Assembly (NCBI GenBank): GCA_034408745.1
Contig: JAWXCM010000291.1
Location: 57,913 to 121,912 of the forward strand
DNA from: JAWXCM01 sp034408745
Lineage (GTDB): Bacteria; Acidobacteriota; Terriglobia; Bryobacterales; Bryobacteraceae
DNA length: 64,000 nucleotides
Direction of reading: 5' to 3'
Shown here: one piece after another, positions 1 through 12,919 of the stretch
Layout of the letters: each line of letters starts with the position of its first letter
Numbering within the stretch: the first letter of the stretch is position 1
The notes under the pieces: generated by a model
The model's input: the letters and a program-made list of their open reading frames with translations, nothing else
Told to the model about the DNA's origin: nothing
The model's database searches: none
Position numbers and translations under genes: made by a program

Positions 1-564
1 GTGAAGACCACGCGCGAGAAGCTGGGCGCGGACGGCGACATCATGCTGGACTGCTGGATGGCGTGGACGGAGCGCTACACGCTGGAGATGGCGGAGATGT
101 TCGCGCCGAATAAGGTGTACTGGATGGAGGAGTGCCTGCAGCCGCATGATTATGAGGGATTCGGGCGGCTGAACGCGGCGATCAAGAGCACTCGTATCGT
201 CACCGGGGAGCACGAATACACGCGATACGGTTTCCGCCAGTTGCTGGAGCACAGAGGCGCTGAGATCTGGCAGCCAGACATTAACTGGTGCGGTGGGTTG
301 ACGGAAATGAGGCGCATCGGCGCGCTGGCGGCCGCGTACGACATCCCGGTGATACCGCACGGCGGAGGGCTCGGCGAAGGAGTGCACTACATCATGGCCA
401 CCACGAACTGTCCGTGGGCTGAGATGTTCATGCCCGCTCCGGGCGGACCGAAGGAAGTCTACGACCTCTGGGCGGAGCAGTACAGCGTCACAAAAGGACC
501 GGAAGGGCTCTACATGCGTCCTTCGAACCGGCCTGGCTTCGGATGGGATTTCATCGCTTCCTAA
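1..564 (+). CDS. rhmD: L-rhamnonate dehydratase, C-terminal part (5' end outside window)
   Basis: Enolase-superfamily dehydratase that would convert L-rhamnonate to 2-keto-3-deoxy-L-rhamnonate in the non-phosphorylated rhamnose pathway. The visible 187 residues are the C-terminal half of a family that is normally about 390-400 aa, so the gene continues upstream and the GTG at base 1 is probably an internal codon. Diagnostic strings are DCWMAW, EECLQPHDYEG, GEHEYTRYGF, DINWCGGLTE and IPVIPHGGG. The acidic residues are metal ligands of the barrel, and the His of PHGGG is the general base expected for RhmD. The stop codon is directly followed by the ATG of the next gene. A frameshifted HpcH/HpaI aldolase at 42.5 kb could act on the product of this step. 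Family assignment is strong; the exact substrate is inferred. Confidence 0.85.
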   Translation: MKTTREKLGADGDIMLDCWMAWTERYTLEMAEMFAPNKVYWMEECLQPHDYEGFGRLNAAIKSTRIVTGEHEYTRYGFRQLLEHRGAEIWQPDINWCGGLTEMRRIGALAAAYDIPVIPHGGGLGEGVHYIMATTNCPWAEMFMPAPGGPKEVYDLWAEQYSVTKGPEGLYMRPSNRPGFGWDFIAS

Positions 565-1221
565 ATGCGTTTCCTGCTGGTCGGCTTCTGCGTATCGCTG
601 CTGGCTGAAGCGCAGTCGGGTCCCGTGATCCGACTCTTCCCGGTGGACGACACGGCGCGAGATTCCGCGTTTCGGTCTTACGTAGGCAAGCTGAGATCCG
701 CGGTGGACGGGCGCAAGACCGACGCATTGCGCAAGCTGGTGGACAAGGACGTGGTTGTCGGGCCTGAGAACGAAGACAAGGGCTGGACCAAATTCGTTGA
801 GCGGTGGCGGCCTGACGACCGCGAGAACTCACCCGTGTGGAAGGGGCTGTCCGACCTGCTGTCGCTGGGTTTCATTCAGGAGCATCCGAGTCTGTTCCTG
901 TCGCCGTACCTGGTGTGGCGATTCCCTGACAATCTGAGCATGTCAGGGCATCTGGTGGCGGTTAAGGACAAGGTGGAGGTGCGTGAGCGGCCCTCGCCCA
1001 ACTCGCGGCCAGTCGCCACTCTTGTGTTCGACGTGGTGCGACAGCTCGGCGAACTTCAGGGGGGCGAAGAGCTGGTCCAGTGGATTCCGGTTCAGACGCT
1101 GGACGGAAAGAGCGGGTATGTCAACGCCCGTGACGTCATGAGCCCGCTGATGCCGAGGGCGCAATTTGGAAAACAGCGAGGAAAATGGATACTGATCGCG
1201 CTGGAGGGCCCAGAGCAGTAG
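565..1221 (+). CDS. secreted protein with SH3-like domain
   Basis: A 218-residue protein with a short hydrophobic N-terminus (MRFLLVGFCVSLLAEA) that looks like a signal peptide, so it is probably periplasmic. Residues about 130-195 (VKDKVEVRERPSPNSRPV, then WIPVQTLDGKSGYVNARDV) have the pattern of a bacterial SH3 domain, often a ligand- or wall-binding module. The region before it (about 30-110) is not recognised. The ATG begins at the base after the stop of the rhamnonate dehydratase gene, so the two are probably translationally coupled. No catalytic motif is visible. Function is unknown; the export signal and SH3 fold are inferred from sequence pattern only. Confidence 0.6.
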   Translation: MRFLLVGFCVSLLAEAQSGPVIRLFPVDDTARDSAFRSYVGKLRSAVDGRKTDALRKLVDKDVVVGPENEDKGWTKFVERWRPDDRENSPVWKGLSDLLSLGFIQEHPSLFLSPYLVWRFPDNLSMSGHLVAVKDKVEVRERPSPNSRPVATLVFDVVRQLGELQGGEELVQWIPVQTLDGKSGYVNARDVMSPLMPRAQFGKQRGKWILIALEGPEQ

Positions 1222-1248
1222 GTATTCGATGGATAATAGGTACCACGC

Positions 1249-4413
<3,165 letters not shown>

Positions 4414-4420
4414 CAGACCG

Positions 4421-5854
4421 ATGATGCCAATGAATGAAGACCAGGCGCTGGACTGCACTCGACGCCACTTTTTTTCCCGGGGTGCGAAGGGCATTGGTAT
4501 CGCGGCACTTGCCTCAATGTTCGGCCGGGGTGAGTTGGATGCGGCGGCTGCCACGCACTTTGCTCCGACGGCAAAGCGGGTCATCTTTCTGCACCAGTCG
4601 GGCGGACCGTCACAGCTCGACACATTTGACTACAAGCCGGCTCTGCAGAAGCTGCGCGGCACGGAGCTGCCCGCGTCCGTGCGGATGGGCCAGCGCATCA
4701 CGGGCATGACTTCGGGTCAGTCGACACTGCCGGTGGCGCCGTCGATCTTTGGATTCCAGCAGCACGGCAAGTCTGGCGCCTGGGTCAGCGAACTGCTGCC
4801 ACACACGGCGAAGATCGTCGACGATCTGACAATCATCAGGACCGTCAACACCGACGCGATCAACCACGACCCTGCGATCACGTTCATCCAGACGGGCTCG
4901 CAGCAGCCGGGCCGTCCGAGCATCGGGTCGTGGATCAGCTACGGCATCGGCAGTGAGAACGAGAATCTGCCGGCGTTCGTGGTGCTGCTGTCACAGGCGC
5001 ACGGCATCAACACGGATCAGCCTTTGTTCTCGCGGCTGTGGTCGAGCGGCTTCCTTCCGTCCAGCCATCAGGGTGTTCGCTTCCGTTCCGGCACCAATCC
5101 TGTGCTGCATCTGCAGAACGCGCCGGGCATTTCGGCCGAGACGCGACGCCACATGCTGGATGCGTCGGCGGAGATCAACCGGCTTCATGCAAAGGAATAC
5201 GGCGATCCGGAGATTCAGACGCGCATTCGACAGTACGAGATGGCGTATCGCATGCAGACGTCGGTGCCGGAGCTGACGGACTTGTCGAAGGAGCCGGACA
5301 GCACGTTTGAGATGTACGGACCCGAATCTCGCAAGCCCGGGACGTACGCCGCGAATTGTCTGCTGGCGCGAAGGCTTGCCGAGCGCAACGTGCGGTTCAT
5401 CCAGCTGTATCACCGCGGCTGGGACCAGCACAACGACTTGCCTCGGGACCTGGCGCTGCAGTGTCGCGGCACGGATCAGCCCACGGCTGCCCTTGTATCG
5501 GATCTAAAGCAGCGGGGCCTTCTGAAAGACACCCTGGTGGTGTGGGGTGGCGAGTTCGGACGCACGGTGTACAGCCAGGGCAAACTGACGGACGCCAACT
5601 ACGGCCGCGATCATCATCCCCGCTGCTTCACCATGTGGATGGCGGGCGGCGGCGTGAAGGCCGGGACAGTGATCGGCGAGACGGACGATTTCAGCTACAA
5701 CATTGTTCGCGACCCGGTGCATGTCCACGATCTGCAGGCTACGCTTCTGCATTGCCTGGGGCTCGACCACACGAAGCTGACGTTCCAGTTTCAGGGCCGC
5801 CGGTTCCGGCTCACGGATGTACACGGCGAACTGGTGAAGCAAGTCCTCGCCTGA
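4421..5854 (+). CDS. DUF1501 family protein, Tat-exported
   Basis: A 477-residue DUF1501 protein, a family related to the alkaline phosphatase/sulfatase fold. The reading frame is open further upstream, but the start is placed at ATG 4421 because AAGGAG lies at 4405-4410, about 10 bp before it, and the upstream extension overlaps the preceding gene. A twin-arginine signal is visible at the N-terminus (RRHFFSRGAKGIGIAAL). Typical family strings are FLHQSGGPSQLDTFDYKP, WGGEFGRT and YGRDHHPRCFTMWMAGGG near the C-terminus, where metal-binding His and Asp are expected. It forms a two-gene unit with the PSCyt1 protein. A divergent second pair occurs at 13.3-17.1 kb. Activity is not established. Confidence 0.88.
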   Translation: MMPMNEDQALDCTRRHFFSRGAKGIGIAALASMFGRGELDAAAATHFAPTAKRVIFLHQSGGPSQLDTFDYKPALQKLRGTELPASVRMGQRITGMTSGQSTLPVAPSIFGFQQHGKSGAWVSELLPHTAKIVDDLTIIRTVNTDAINHDPAITFIQTGSQQPGRPSIGSWISYGIGSENENLPAFVVLLSQAHGINTDQPLFSRLWSSGFLPSSHQGVRFRSGTNPVLHLQNAPGISAETRRHMLDASAEINRLHAKEYGDPEIQTRIRQYEMAYRMQTSVPELTDLSKEPDSTFEMYGPESRKPGTYAANCLLARRLAERNVRFIQLYHRGWDQHNDLPRDLALQCRGTDQPTAALVSDLKQRGLLKDTLVVWGGEFGRTVYSQGKLTDANYGRDHHPRCFTMWMAGGGVKAGTVIGETDDFSYNIVRDPVHVHDLQATLLHCLGLDHTKLTFQFQGRRFRLTDVHGELVKQVLA

Positions 5855-5908
5855 ACGTCGGCCGGGCAAACTGAGGTTGGTATGCTGGCAGGAGTAGACT
5901 CAAGATAG

Positions 5909-6283
5909 ATGGCTCGCACCTGGATACAGATGGTCTTTGCGGCACTGCTCTCAGCGGTGCTCGGAACCACCTGCATCGTTTCGTGTCTGGGTGCACCCCG
6001 TCCCGCGGCTCAGGCCGATTCCCATGCCTGCTGCCACAAAAAGTCTGAGAAGGCTCCTCAGCATCAGCAGAGCAACAGCGGCTACCCGGATTCAGACTGT
6101 CAGAATCTGACGTCTGAACTGGCAAAAGGAGCGCCGCAAGCCGGAGTTCCGTCAGCCTCCGCGCTGCAACAGCCTGGTGACCTGATCCCACCGACATCCG
6201 ACACAACGCCGAACGAGGTTGTCGAGTCTTCATCCTACTCCCGGCCCGATCTGCTCGCCCTCCACCAAACCTTGTTGATCTGA
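5909..6283 (+). CDS. small secreted Cys/His-containing protein heading the efflux operon
   Basis: A 124-residue protein with a hydrophobic N-terminal segment (residues 8-26) and a short motif HACCHKK near residue 40, followed by a low-complexity Ser/Gln/Pro-rich tail. It lies 54 bp before the TolC gene of a heavy-metal efflux operon and on the same strand. The CC-H cluster and the position suggest a periplasmic metal-binding or sensing accessory protein, but this is inference. I do not recognise a named family. An alternative is that it is a poorly conserved leader protein of the operon. Confidence 0.6.
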   Translation: MARTWIQMVFAALLSAVLGTTCIVSCLGAPRPAAQADSHACCHKKSEKAPQHQQSNSGYPDSDCQNLTSELAKGAPQAGVPSASALQQPGDLIPPTSDTTPNEVVESSSYSRPDLLALHQTLLI

Positions 6284-6337
6284 ATACCTCTAATGCTTCT
6301 CCTTGTTGGGATTTCGAACGTACATTAGGAGTCTTGT

Positions 6338-7609
6338 ATGTGGAGAGTCTTCGGGGTTCTCCTTCTTCTGCTGGTGATGCTGCTCGCCGATCCACGGCCA
6401 GCGTCGGCACAGGCTAAAGAAGCGGAGCTCAGGCTTGGCGACCTTGTCGCCGAAGCCGTCAGGAACAATCCGGAGTTGCAGGCAGCGCAGAAGCGCGTGG
6501 AAGCGGCCCGGCAAAAGCCGAGACAGGAAGGCGCGTTGCCCGACCCAATGGTCTCGGTCGGCTATGCATCGGCCGGATCGCCGATCCCTGGCTCTGGAAT
6601 CGGCCGCGAGCCTACAGCGAACACCGGCGTGATGGTCACGCAGGAACTGCCCTACCCCGGCAAGCGGCGGCTGATGGCTGCACGCGCGGGAAAGGAAGCA
6701 GATGCGGAACTGCAGTCGTATCTGACTGTTGAACGAGTGGTTATCTCCAGGGTGAAGCAGGCATTTCACAAGCTGAATCATGCCTACGAAAACGTGGAGG
6801 TGATGAAGCGCTCGCAGGATCTGCTGATGAAGTTTGTGCAGCTGGCTGAAATCCGGTATGCCGCTGGCAAGGCGATGCAGCAGGACATCTTCCGGGCACA
6901 AACGCAGTTCGCGCTGATGGAAACACGCATCGTGAAGATGCAGCAGGATCTGGCGATGGCCGAAGCAGAGATCAACGCGCTGGTACACCGGCCAATAGAC
7001 GCGAGGCTGGCTCGTCCAGCGCATCTTTCACCAAAGCAACTGGACGCCACTCTGGCGGAGCTGACGGCAGAGGCGGAAGCCAGTTCCCCACAAATCGCCC
7101 GGGAACAGAAAATGACGGAAGCGAGACAGCTGGGCGTATCGCTTGCACGCAAGAATTACAAGCCGGATTTCGCGGTTTCCGGCGGCTATTTCTATATGGG
7201 CTCGATGCCGGATATGTACCAGTTCCGGCTGGATATCAAACTTCCCGCCTGGCGATCGAAGAACGACGCCGCTCTGACGGAGCAGGTACAGTCGCTGGAG
7301 CAGTCGCGCAGGACGTATCAGGCAATGGCGCACGAGACGCGGTGGAAGGTGAATGAGCAGTACATCATTGCGCAGACTTCCTGGCGCCTGCTGCAACTTT
7401 TCAGTGATTCGGTGATGCCGCAGACGGAGCTGGCGACGGCATCCTCCATGGCTTCTTATGAATCCGGCGCCATCGATTCCCTGCAGGTCCTGATGAACGT
7501 CATGACACGGGTGGAGCAGGAGGAGCGCTACCACGAAGCGATGCTGAACTACTTCATGGCGCTTGTGAGGCTGGAAGAAATCACCGGAATGGAGTTGCTT
7601 TCACAATGA
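6338..7609 (+). CDS. TolC-family outer membrane efflux protein (CusC-like)
   Basis: A 423-residue outer membrane factor that would form the exit duct of a tripartite efflux pump. It starts with a signal peptide (LLLLLVMLLADPRPASA) preceded by AGGAG about 6 bp before the ATG. Long coiled-coil helices typical of TolC are evident, for example NNPELQAAQKRVEAARQKP near residue 45 and a matching second repeat (about 225-420). The motif GVMVTQELPYPGKRRLMAARAGKEA is characteristic of the metal-efflux branch. The 3' end overlaps the adaptor gene by 4 bp (ATGA), so translation is coupled. With its two partners it probably exports Cu(I)/Ag(I). Confidence 0.88.
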   Translation: MWRVFGVLLLLLVMLLADPRPASAQAKEAELRLGDLVAEAVRNNPELQAAQKRVEAARQKPRQEGALPDPMVSVGYASAGSPIPGSGIGREPTANTGVMVTQELPYPGKRRLMAARAGKEADAELQSYLTVERVVISRVKQAFHKLNHAYENVEVMKRSQDLLMKFVQLAEIRYAAGKAMQQDIFRAQTQFALMETRIVKMQQDLAMAEAEINALVHRPIDARLARPAHLSPKQLDATLAELTAEAEASSPQIAREQKMTEARQLGVSLARKNYKPDFAVSGGYFYMGSMPDMYQFRLDIKLPAWRSKNDAALTEQVQSLEQSRRTYQAMAHETRWKVNEQYIIAQTSWRLLQLFSDSVMPQTELATASSMASYESGAIDSLQVLMNVMTRVEQEERYHEAMLNYFMALVRLEEITGMELLSQ

Positions 7610-9018
7610 CACGGGCTGCTCGTTATATCGGATTACTTCTGCTGTTGATACTGGCATTTTCAGGGGGTGTGGCATGGCGAACCTGGGCCGGCGCACAGAA
7701 GAAAGATGCCCGGAAGCCGCTTTATTATCAGGACCCGATGCATCCCTGGTACAAGTCGGACAAGCCTGGCATCGCTCCCGACTGCGGCATGAAACTGGAA
7801 CCAGTTTATGAAGGCGCCGCTCCCGCACAGGAAGCTCGCAAGGTTCTTTACTACCACGACCCAAAGTCCCCGTCATACCGTGCGCAGGCACCTGGCATCA
7901 ACCCGGAAACGGGCAATGATCTGGAACCCGTGTATGAAGCAGGGCCGTCGAATGCGGTCCAGGTGGCAGCGGACAAGTACGAACTCGCCGGCTTGACCTT
8001 CGGCACGGCGGAGTTGACCTCCGGCGCTCAGATGATCCGGGCGAACGGGCGCATCGCGGTCGACGAGACACGCGTGGAGCGGGTGCACTCAAAGACGGAA
8101 GGCTGGATCGAGAAGACGTTCGTGAATTACACCGGGGAGCTGGTGAAAAAGGGCCAGCCGCTGCTCACGATGTACAGCCCCGAACTGCTGGCAACGCAGC
8201 GGGAGTACCTGCTGGCGATGCAGGCTCGGGAGAGCATGCGGCACAGCTCGATGTCAAAGCTGCAGCTTGCCGGCGACTCACTTCTGCAGGCGTCACGCAG
8301 CCGGCTGGCGTTGTGGGACATTACGCCCGAGCAGATCGCCGAGATTGAAAGGACGGGCATGCCGGTTAAATCCGTCACGCTGCTTTCCCCGGCGTCGGGT
8401 TACGTCATGGAACGCGAGGCGTTCCCGAATCAGCGCATTGGGCCAGACATGAAGCTCTACACGATTGCGGATCTGAGCCGCGTCTGGGTAATGGTCGATG
8501 TGTTTGAGGCCGACGCTCCTTCGGTACGAGCCGGAATGTCCGCCCGTGTATCGGTTCCCGCAACGGGCAAGAATTTCACCGCTGTCGTCCGACAAATTCA
8601 GCCGGTGGTGGAAGCGGCGACTCGCACACTGAAAGCGCGTCTGGAGCTTCCCAACCCGGGCCTGGAGCTCCGTCCGGATATGTGGGTGGAGGTGTCTTTC
8701 AACACTGGTGGAGGAACGCGCCTGACTGTCCCTGCGGAAGCCATCGTGGATTCGGGCACGGCAAAAGTGGTGTACGTCGACAGAGGCAACGGTAACCTGG
8801 AACCCCGCAAGGTGGAGACAGGCATGCGGCTGGACAACCGCATCGAGATCACGCACGGACTCACAGCTGCGGAACGCATCGTGACCAGCGGCGCGTTTTT
8901 GCTGAACAGCGAAAGCCAGATGCGGTCCGCGGGTTCCTCCCCTGCTGCCTCGACACCTGCCGCGAAACCTGCCTCGAAGCCTGAGGAAAAGGGCGGAGCC
9001 CCCCACGCCCATGATTAA
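7606..9018 (+). CDS. RND efflux periplasmic adaptor (CusB-like) with heavy-metal-binding domains
   Basis: A 470-residue membrane-fusion protein linking the inner membrane pump to TolC. After an N-terminal anchor (residues 7-24) come two heavy-metal-binding-domain-like repeats: YYQDPMHPWY...DCGMKLEPVY near 38-68, and YYHDPKSPSY...TGNDLEPVYE near 82-112. The second has lost the Cys-Gly-Met of the first, so only the first is likely to bind metal. The barrel-sandwich and helical hairpin follow (YTGELVKKGQPLLTMYSPELLATQ). A low-complexity Ala/Pro/Ser tail ends with HAHD. It overlaps the upstream gene by 4 bp and the downstream pump gene by 8 bp. Confidence 0.9.
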   Translation: MTRAARYIGLLLLLILAFSGGVAWRTWAGAQKKDARKPLYYQDPMHPWYKSDKPGIAPDCGMKLEPVYEGAAPAQEARKVLYYHDPKSPSYRAQAPGINPETGNDLEPVYEAGPSNAVQVAADKYELAGLTFGTAELTSGAQMIRANGRIAVDETRVERVHSKTEGWIEKTFVNYTGELVKKGQPLLTMYSPELLATQREYLLAMQARESMRHSSMSKLQLAGDSLLQASRSRLALWDITPEQIAEIERTGMPVKSVTLLSPASGYVMEREAFPNQRIGPDMKLYTIADLSRVWVMVDVFEADAPSVRAGMSARVSVPATGKNFTAVVRQIQPVVEAATRTLKARLELPNPGLELRPDMWVEVSFNTGGGTRLTVPAEAIVDSGTAKVVYVDRGNGNLEPRKVETGMRLDNRIEITHGLTAAERIVTSGAFLLNSESQMRSAGSSPAASTPAAKPASKPEEKGGAPHAHD

Positions 9019-12000
9019 CGCAATTATTGAGTTCTCCGGCCGCAACAAGATGCTGGTCATCTTGTTCGTTGCGGTGCTGGCAGCGGCAGGGTGGTACTCG
9101 ATGAGCACAATCGCGCTCGACGCGATTCCGGATCTGAGCGACACACAGGTGATCGTGTATTCGCGCTGGGATCGCAGCCCCGACATCATGGAGGATCAGG
9201 TCACATACCCGATCGTCACGTCGATGTTGTCCGCGCCCGGAGTGAAAACGGTCCGCGGGTTTTCGGACTTCGGCTACTCGTACGTCTACATCATTTTCAA
9301 CGAAGGTACGGACATTTACTGGGCGCGAAGCCGCACGTTGGAGTACCTCTCCGGCGTGCTGCCGCGGTTGCCCAAAGGCGTACAAACGGAACTCGGTCCG
9401 GATGCGACGGGCGTCGGCTGGGTGTTCCAGTACGTACTGGTGGACGATTCCGGCAAGCACAATCTGGCCGAGCTCCGCAGCGTGCAGGACTGGTATCTGC
9501 GCTTCCATCTGCAGTCTGTTCCTGGAGTGGCGGAGGTGGCGCCGCTCGGTGGGTTTGTTCGGCAGTATCAGGTCAACGTCGACCCCGCACGGCTCCGGGC
9601 TTTCAACATTCCCGTGGGCCGCGTGGTAGATGCGGTTCGCACCGGGAACAACGATGTAGGTGGGCGGCTCGTCGAGATGGGCGGGGCGGAGTACATGGTC
9701 CGCGGACGCGGCTACGCGCGTTCCACCGAAGATATCGGAAATATCGTGCTGAATTCCCCGGAAAATGGTACGCCAATTCGGGTGAAAGACGTCGGCACTG
9801 TGGAGCTCGGGCCTGACATCCGGCGCGGGATCGCCGAGTGGAATGGGCGAGGTGACGCGGTGTCGGGCATTGTCGTAATGCGACAGGCGGAGAACGCGCT
9901 CGCTGTGATTGATCGAGTGAAGGAGAAGCTCAAGGAGATTGAGCCAGGCCTCCCGAAAGGCGTCCGGGTGGTGACGGCCTACGACCGCTCCGATCTGATC
10001 CTGCGCTCCATCGACAACCTGAAGCGCACGCTGACGGAAGAGCTGGTGATCGTCTCCATCATTATCTTCATATTTCTGTGGCACGTCCCCAGCGCCATAA
10101 TTCCGGTGCTGACCATCCCGGTGGCGATTTTTATCAGCTTTATTCCGATGCGGCTGATGGGCGTGACGGCGAACATCATGTCGCTGGGCGGGATCGCGAT
10201 TGCTGTCGGCGCGATGGTGGATGCGGCCATCGTTGTGGTGGAGCAGACCCACAAGAAGCTGGAAGAATGGGAGCGCAACGGCAGGAAAGAGGACTACCAC
10301 CGGGTGGTGATCGATGCCGTGAAAGAGGTGGGCGGTCCCAGCTTCTTCGCGCTGCTGGTGATTGCCGTGTCATTCCTTCCTGTGATGACTCTGGAGGCTC
10401 AGGAAGGACGGTTGTTCCGGCCTCTTGCGTACACCAAGAACCTCTCGATGATTGTGGCCGCGGTGCTGGCCATCACGCTGGATCCGGCAATGCGGCTGCT
10501 GTTCACGCACATGCACAACTTCAACTTCCGGCCTCGCTGGCTGGCTCGCGTCGCCAACGCCGTGCTGGTTGGGAAGATCCACAGCGAAGAGTCTCACCCG
10601 ATATCGCGGGTGCTGATCCGGCTCTACGAACCCGTCGCAGTTTGGGCTCTGCGCTGGAAATGGATTGTGCTTACGGGAGCGGCCGTCATGGTGCTTGCGA
10701 CGATCCCGGTGTATCAGAAGCTCGGCTCGGAGTTCATGCCTCCCCTGGATGAGGGCGCGCTGCTCTACATGCCGACGACCGTTCCTGGCCTTTCAGAGAC
10801 GCAGGCACAACGTCTGTTGCAGGCACAGGATCGCATTCTGAAACGCTTCCCGGAAGTGGAGTCCGTGTTGGGTAAGGCAGGCCGCGCGGAGACCTCCACC
10901 GATCCTGCACCATTGTCGATGTTTGAGACCGTAATCGTACTGAAGCCTCAGCATGAGTGGCGTAAGGTGCCGACGTGGTATAGCGACTGGGCGCCAAACT
11001 GGATGGCATCCGCATTTCGTCACATCACGCCCGACCATATTTCTACCGAGCAACTCACGGATGAAATGAATGAAGCGCTGCGGGTGCCCGGCGTCTCGAA
11101 CGCGTGGACCATGCCGATTAAGAACCGCATCGACATGCTGACCACAGGGATTCGAACTCCGGTAGGCGTGAAGATCTTCGGCAAGGATATTCAGGAGATC
11201 GAGCGGCTTGGCATTCGGATCGAAAAGCTGCTGGCTGGCCTTCAGGGAACTCGCAGTGTATACGCTGAGCGCACCGGCGGCGGCTTCTTCCTCGACATCA
11301 ACTGGAATCGACAGGAACTGGCCAGGTACGGCATCAGCATCGATGACGCGCAGATGGTAGTGATGAATGCTGTCGGCGGTGAGAACGTAAGCACCACTGT
11401 GGAAGGCCGGGAACGATACCCGGTGAATGTCCGTTATCAGCACGGCTATCGAAACAGCCCAGCCGCGCTCGAGAACGTTTTGGTTCCCGTAATGGGCGGA
11501 TCCCTGCAGATTCCACTGCGGCAACTCGCCGAGGTGAAGGTGGTGTCGGGTCCGGCTATGTATCGCGATGAGAACGGAATGCTGGCCGGGTACGTCTATG
11601 TCGACGTCACCAACCGGGATATCGGCAGTTACGTCGCGGAGGCGAAGGAGGTTGTACGCGCTGGTCTGCAGATGCCGCAGGGGTACTCGACCGCATGGAG
11701 TGGTCAGTACGAATCCATGGAGCGCGTCAGAGAGCGTCTGACGCTGGTGGTTCCGGTGACCTTGTTTCTGGTGTTGATGCTGCTTTATATCAACACCAGG
11801 TCCGCGGTGAAGACGGGCATTATTATTCTCGCGGTGCCATTCTCAGCGGTGGGCGCCATCTGGCTGGTTTGGCTGCTCGGCTACAACATGAGCATCGGCG
11901 TGTGGGTCGGGTTAATCGCGCTGTTGGGAGTCGACGCGGAGACCGGCGTCTTCATGTTGCTCTATCTGGACATCGCGTATGAGAAGGCGAAGTCGGAAGG

Positions 12001-12277
12001 CAGACTGCGGTCACTTGCCGAGTTGCAGCACGCCATTCTCGACGGGGCCGTCAAGCGGATCCGGCCTAAGTTCATGACCGTGGCGACTATGTTTCTTGGG
12101 CTTGTGCCCATCCTGTGGTCCACCGGTACAGGCGCCGATGTCATGAAACGCATCGCTGCACCGATGATCGGTGGAATATTCACATCTTTCTTACTTGAGC
12201 TGGTTGTTTATCCGGTTCTTTATGAGGTTTGGAAATGGCATTTCGAAGTCAAGCCTACCATTGTCGCAACATCGTGA
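9011..12277 (+). CDS. cusA: CusA/CzcA family heavy-metal efflux RND pump
   Basis: A 1088-residue HME-RND proton-driven pump. The first transmembrane helix is near residues 13-31, and two large periplasmic loops separate TM1-2 and TM7-8. TM4 carries the proton-relay Asp in GAMVDAAIVVVEQ, near residue 405. The porter segment AETSTDPAPLSMFETVIVLKP-like region (about 624-645) and NRIDMLTTGIRTPVGVKI (about 708) resemble the Cu/Ag subgroup (CusA) rather than the Zn/Co/Cd subgroup (CzcA). Methionines that could relay Cu(I) are present there. The C-terminal helices include WSTGTGADVMKRIAAPM, typical of the family. It is translationally coupled to the adaptor. Metal specificity is inferred from these motifs. 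Confidence 0.92.
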   Translation: MINAIIEFSGRNKMLVILFVAVLAAAGWYSMSTIALDAIPDLSDTQVIVYSRWDRSPDIMEDQVTYPIVTSMLSAPGVKTVRGFSDFGYSYVYIIFNEGTDIYWARSRTLEYLSGVLPRLPKGVQTELGPDATGVGWVFQYVLVDDSGKHNLAELRSVQDWYLRFHLQSVPGVAEVAPLGGFVRQYQVNVDPARLRAFNIPVGRVVDAVRTGNNDVGGRLVEMGGAEYMVRGRGYARSTEDIGNIVLNSPENGTPIRVKDVGTVELGPDIRRGIAEWNGRGDAVSGIVVMRQAENALAVIDRVKEKLKEIEPGLPKGVRVVTAYDRSDLILRSIDNLKRTLTEELVIVSIIIFIFLWHVPSAIIPVLTIPVAIFISFIPMRLMGVTANIMSLGGIAIAVGAMVDAAIVVVEQTHKKLEEWERNGRKEDYHRVVIDAVKEVGGPSFFALLVIAVSFLPVMTLEAQEGRLFRPLAYTKNLSMIVAAVLAITLDPAMRLLFTHMHNFNFRPRWLARVANAVLVGKIHSEESHPISRVLIRLYEPVAVWALRWKWIVLTGAAVMVLATIPVYQKLGSEFMPPLDEGALLYMPTTVPGLSETQAQRLLQAQDRILKRFPEVESVLGKAGRAETSTDPAPLSMFETVIVLKPQHEWRKVPTWYSDWAPNWMASAFRHITPDHISTEQLTDEMNEALRVPGVSNAWTMPIKNRIDMLTTGIRTPVGVKIFGKDIQEIERLGIRIEKLLAGLQGTRSVYAERTGGGFFLDINWNRQELARYGISIDDAQMVVMNAVGGENVSTTVEGRERYPVNVRYQHGYRNSPAALENVLVPVMGGSLQIPLRQLAEVKVVSGPAMYRDENGMLAGYVYVDVTNRDIGSYVAEAKEVVRAGLQMPQGYSTAWSGQYESMERVRERLTLVVPVTLFLVLMLLYINTRSAVKTGIIILAVPFSAVGAIWLVWLLGYNMSIGVWVGLIALLGVDAETGVFMLLYLDIAYEKAKSEGRLRSLAELQHAILDGAVKRIRPKFMTVATMFLGLVPILWSTGTGADVMKRIAAPMIGGIFTSFLLELVVYPVLYEVWKWHFEVKPTIVATS

Positions 12278-12918
12278 GAATGCTCGCTGCGGGACTGCTG
12301 GTGGCGAGCGTTGCTCTTGCCGCGGAGTACCCGGTTACGCACGTCCATGTGCGACGAGATCAGCCGGGTGAGTTGCAGATGGAGTCCGATGGAATCCGGT
12401 ACACCGAAGCGACGAAGCATAAAAATCCACATGAGTATCGCTGGACCTGGAATGATATCCAGAAGGTTGTGCTGCAACCCGACAGCATCGAGATCACAAC
12501 ATACAAAGACGTGAAATGGCTCGCCGGCAGGGACCAGCGATTCCTCTTTCGCGGTAAGGGGCTGGATGCTGCATGGCCTCTGCTACGCGACGTACTGCCC
12601 CGCCGGGTGGTGGCCGATATCGCCACTCTGACCCCGGCGCCTCCCTTGCTTGAGCTTCCCGCCAAGCGGCTGGAAGGACGCGGCGGCCACGAAGGCACGC
12701 TGCGAATAGCGGCGGATTCTATCATTTTTGAATCGGCGACAAGCTCCGGGTCCCACACGTGGCTTCTGAAAGAGGTGGAGAACATCTCCTCTTCAGATCC
12801 ACTGGAGCTGACCATCGCGAGCCTTGGCACCGACTACCGACTGCAACTGAAACAAACCCTGCCGGAAGCCGTTTACAACGACCTTTGGCGCAAACTTAAC
12901 GTTCGGAGCAACCACTGA
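12274..12918 (+). CDS. secreted protein with two PH-like repeats, in efflux operon
   Basis: A protein of about 214 residues with a signal peptide (MRMLAAGLLVASVALAA). I place the start at GTG 12274, which overlaps the pump stop codon as GTGA; ATG 12280 is a reasonable alternative, and the frame is open further upstream inside the pump gene. The mature part looks like two similar beta-rich units: one around ELQMESDGIRYTEA...YRWTWNDIQKVVL, another around GTLRIAADSIIFESA...HTWLLKEVENISS. The alternation resembles PH/GRAM-like domains, though no family is confidently recognised. Its place inside the operon suggests an accessory role in metal handling. Function is unknown. Confidence 0.65.
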   Translation: MRMLAAGLLVASVALAAEYPVTHVHVRRDQPGELQMESDGIRYTEATKHKNPHEYRWTWNDIQKVVLQPDSIEITTYKDVKWLAGRDQRFLFRGKGLDAAWPLLRDVLPRRVVADIATLTPAPPLLELPAKRLEGRGGHEGTLRIAADSIIFESATSSGSHTWLLKEVENISSSDPLELTIASLGTDYRLQLKQTLPEAVYNDLWRKLNVRSNH

Positions 12919-12919
12919 C

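Noticed and set aside
8861..10300. A 479-codon minus-strand open frame inside the adaptor and pump genes
   Set aside because: Antisense shadow of strongly conserved RND genes; no recognisable motif.
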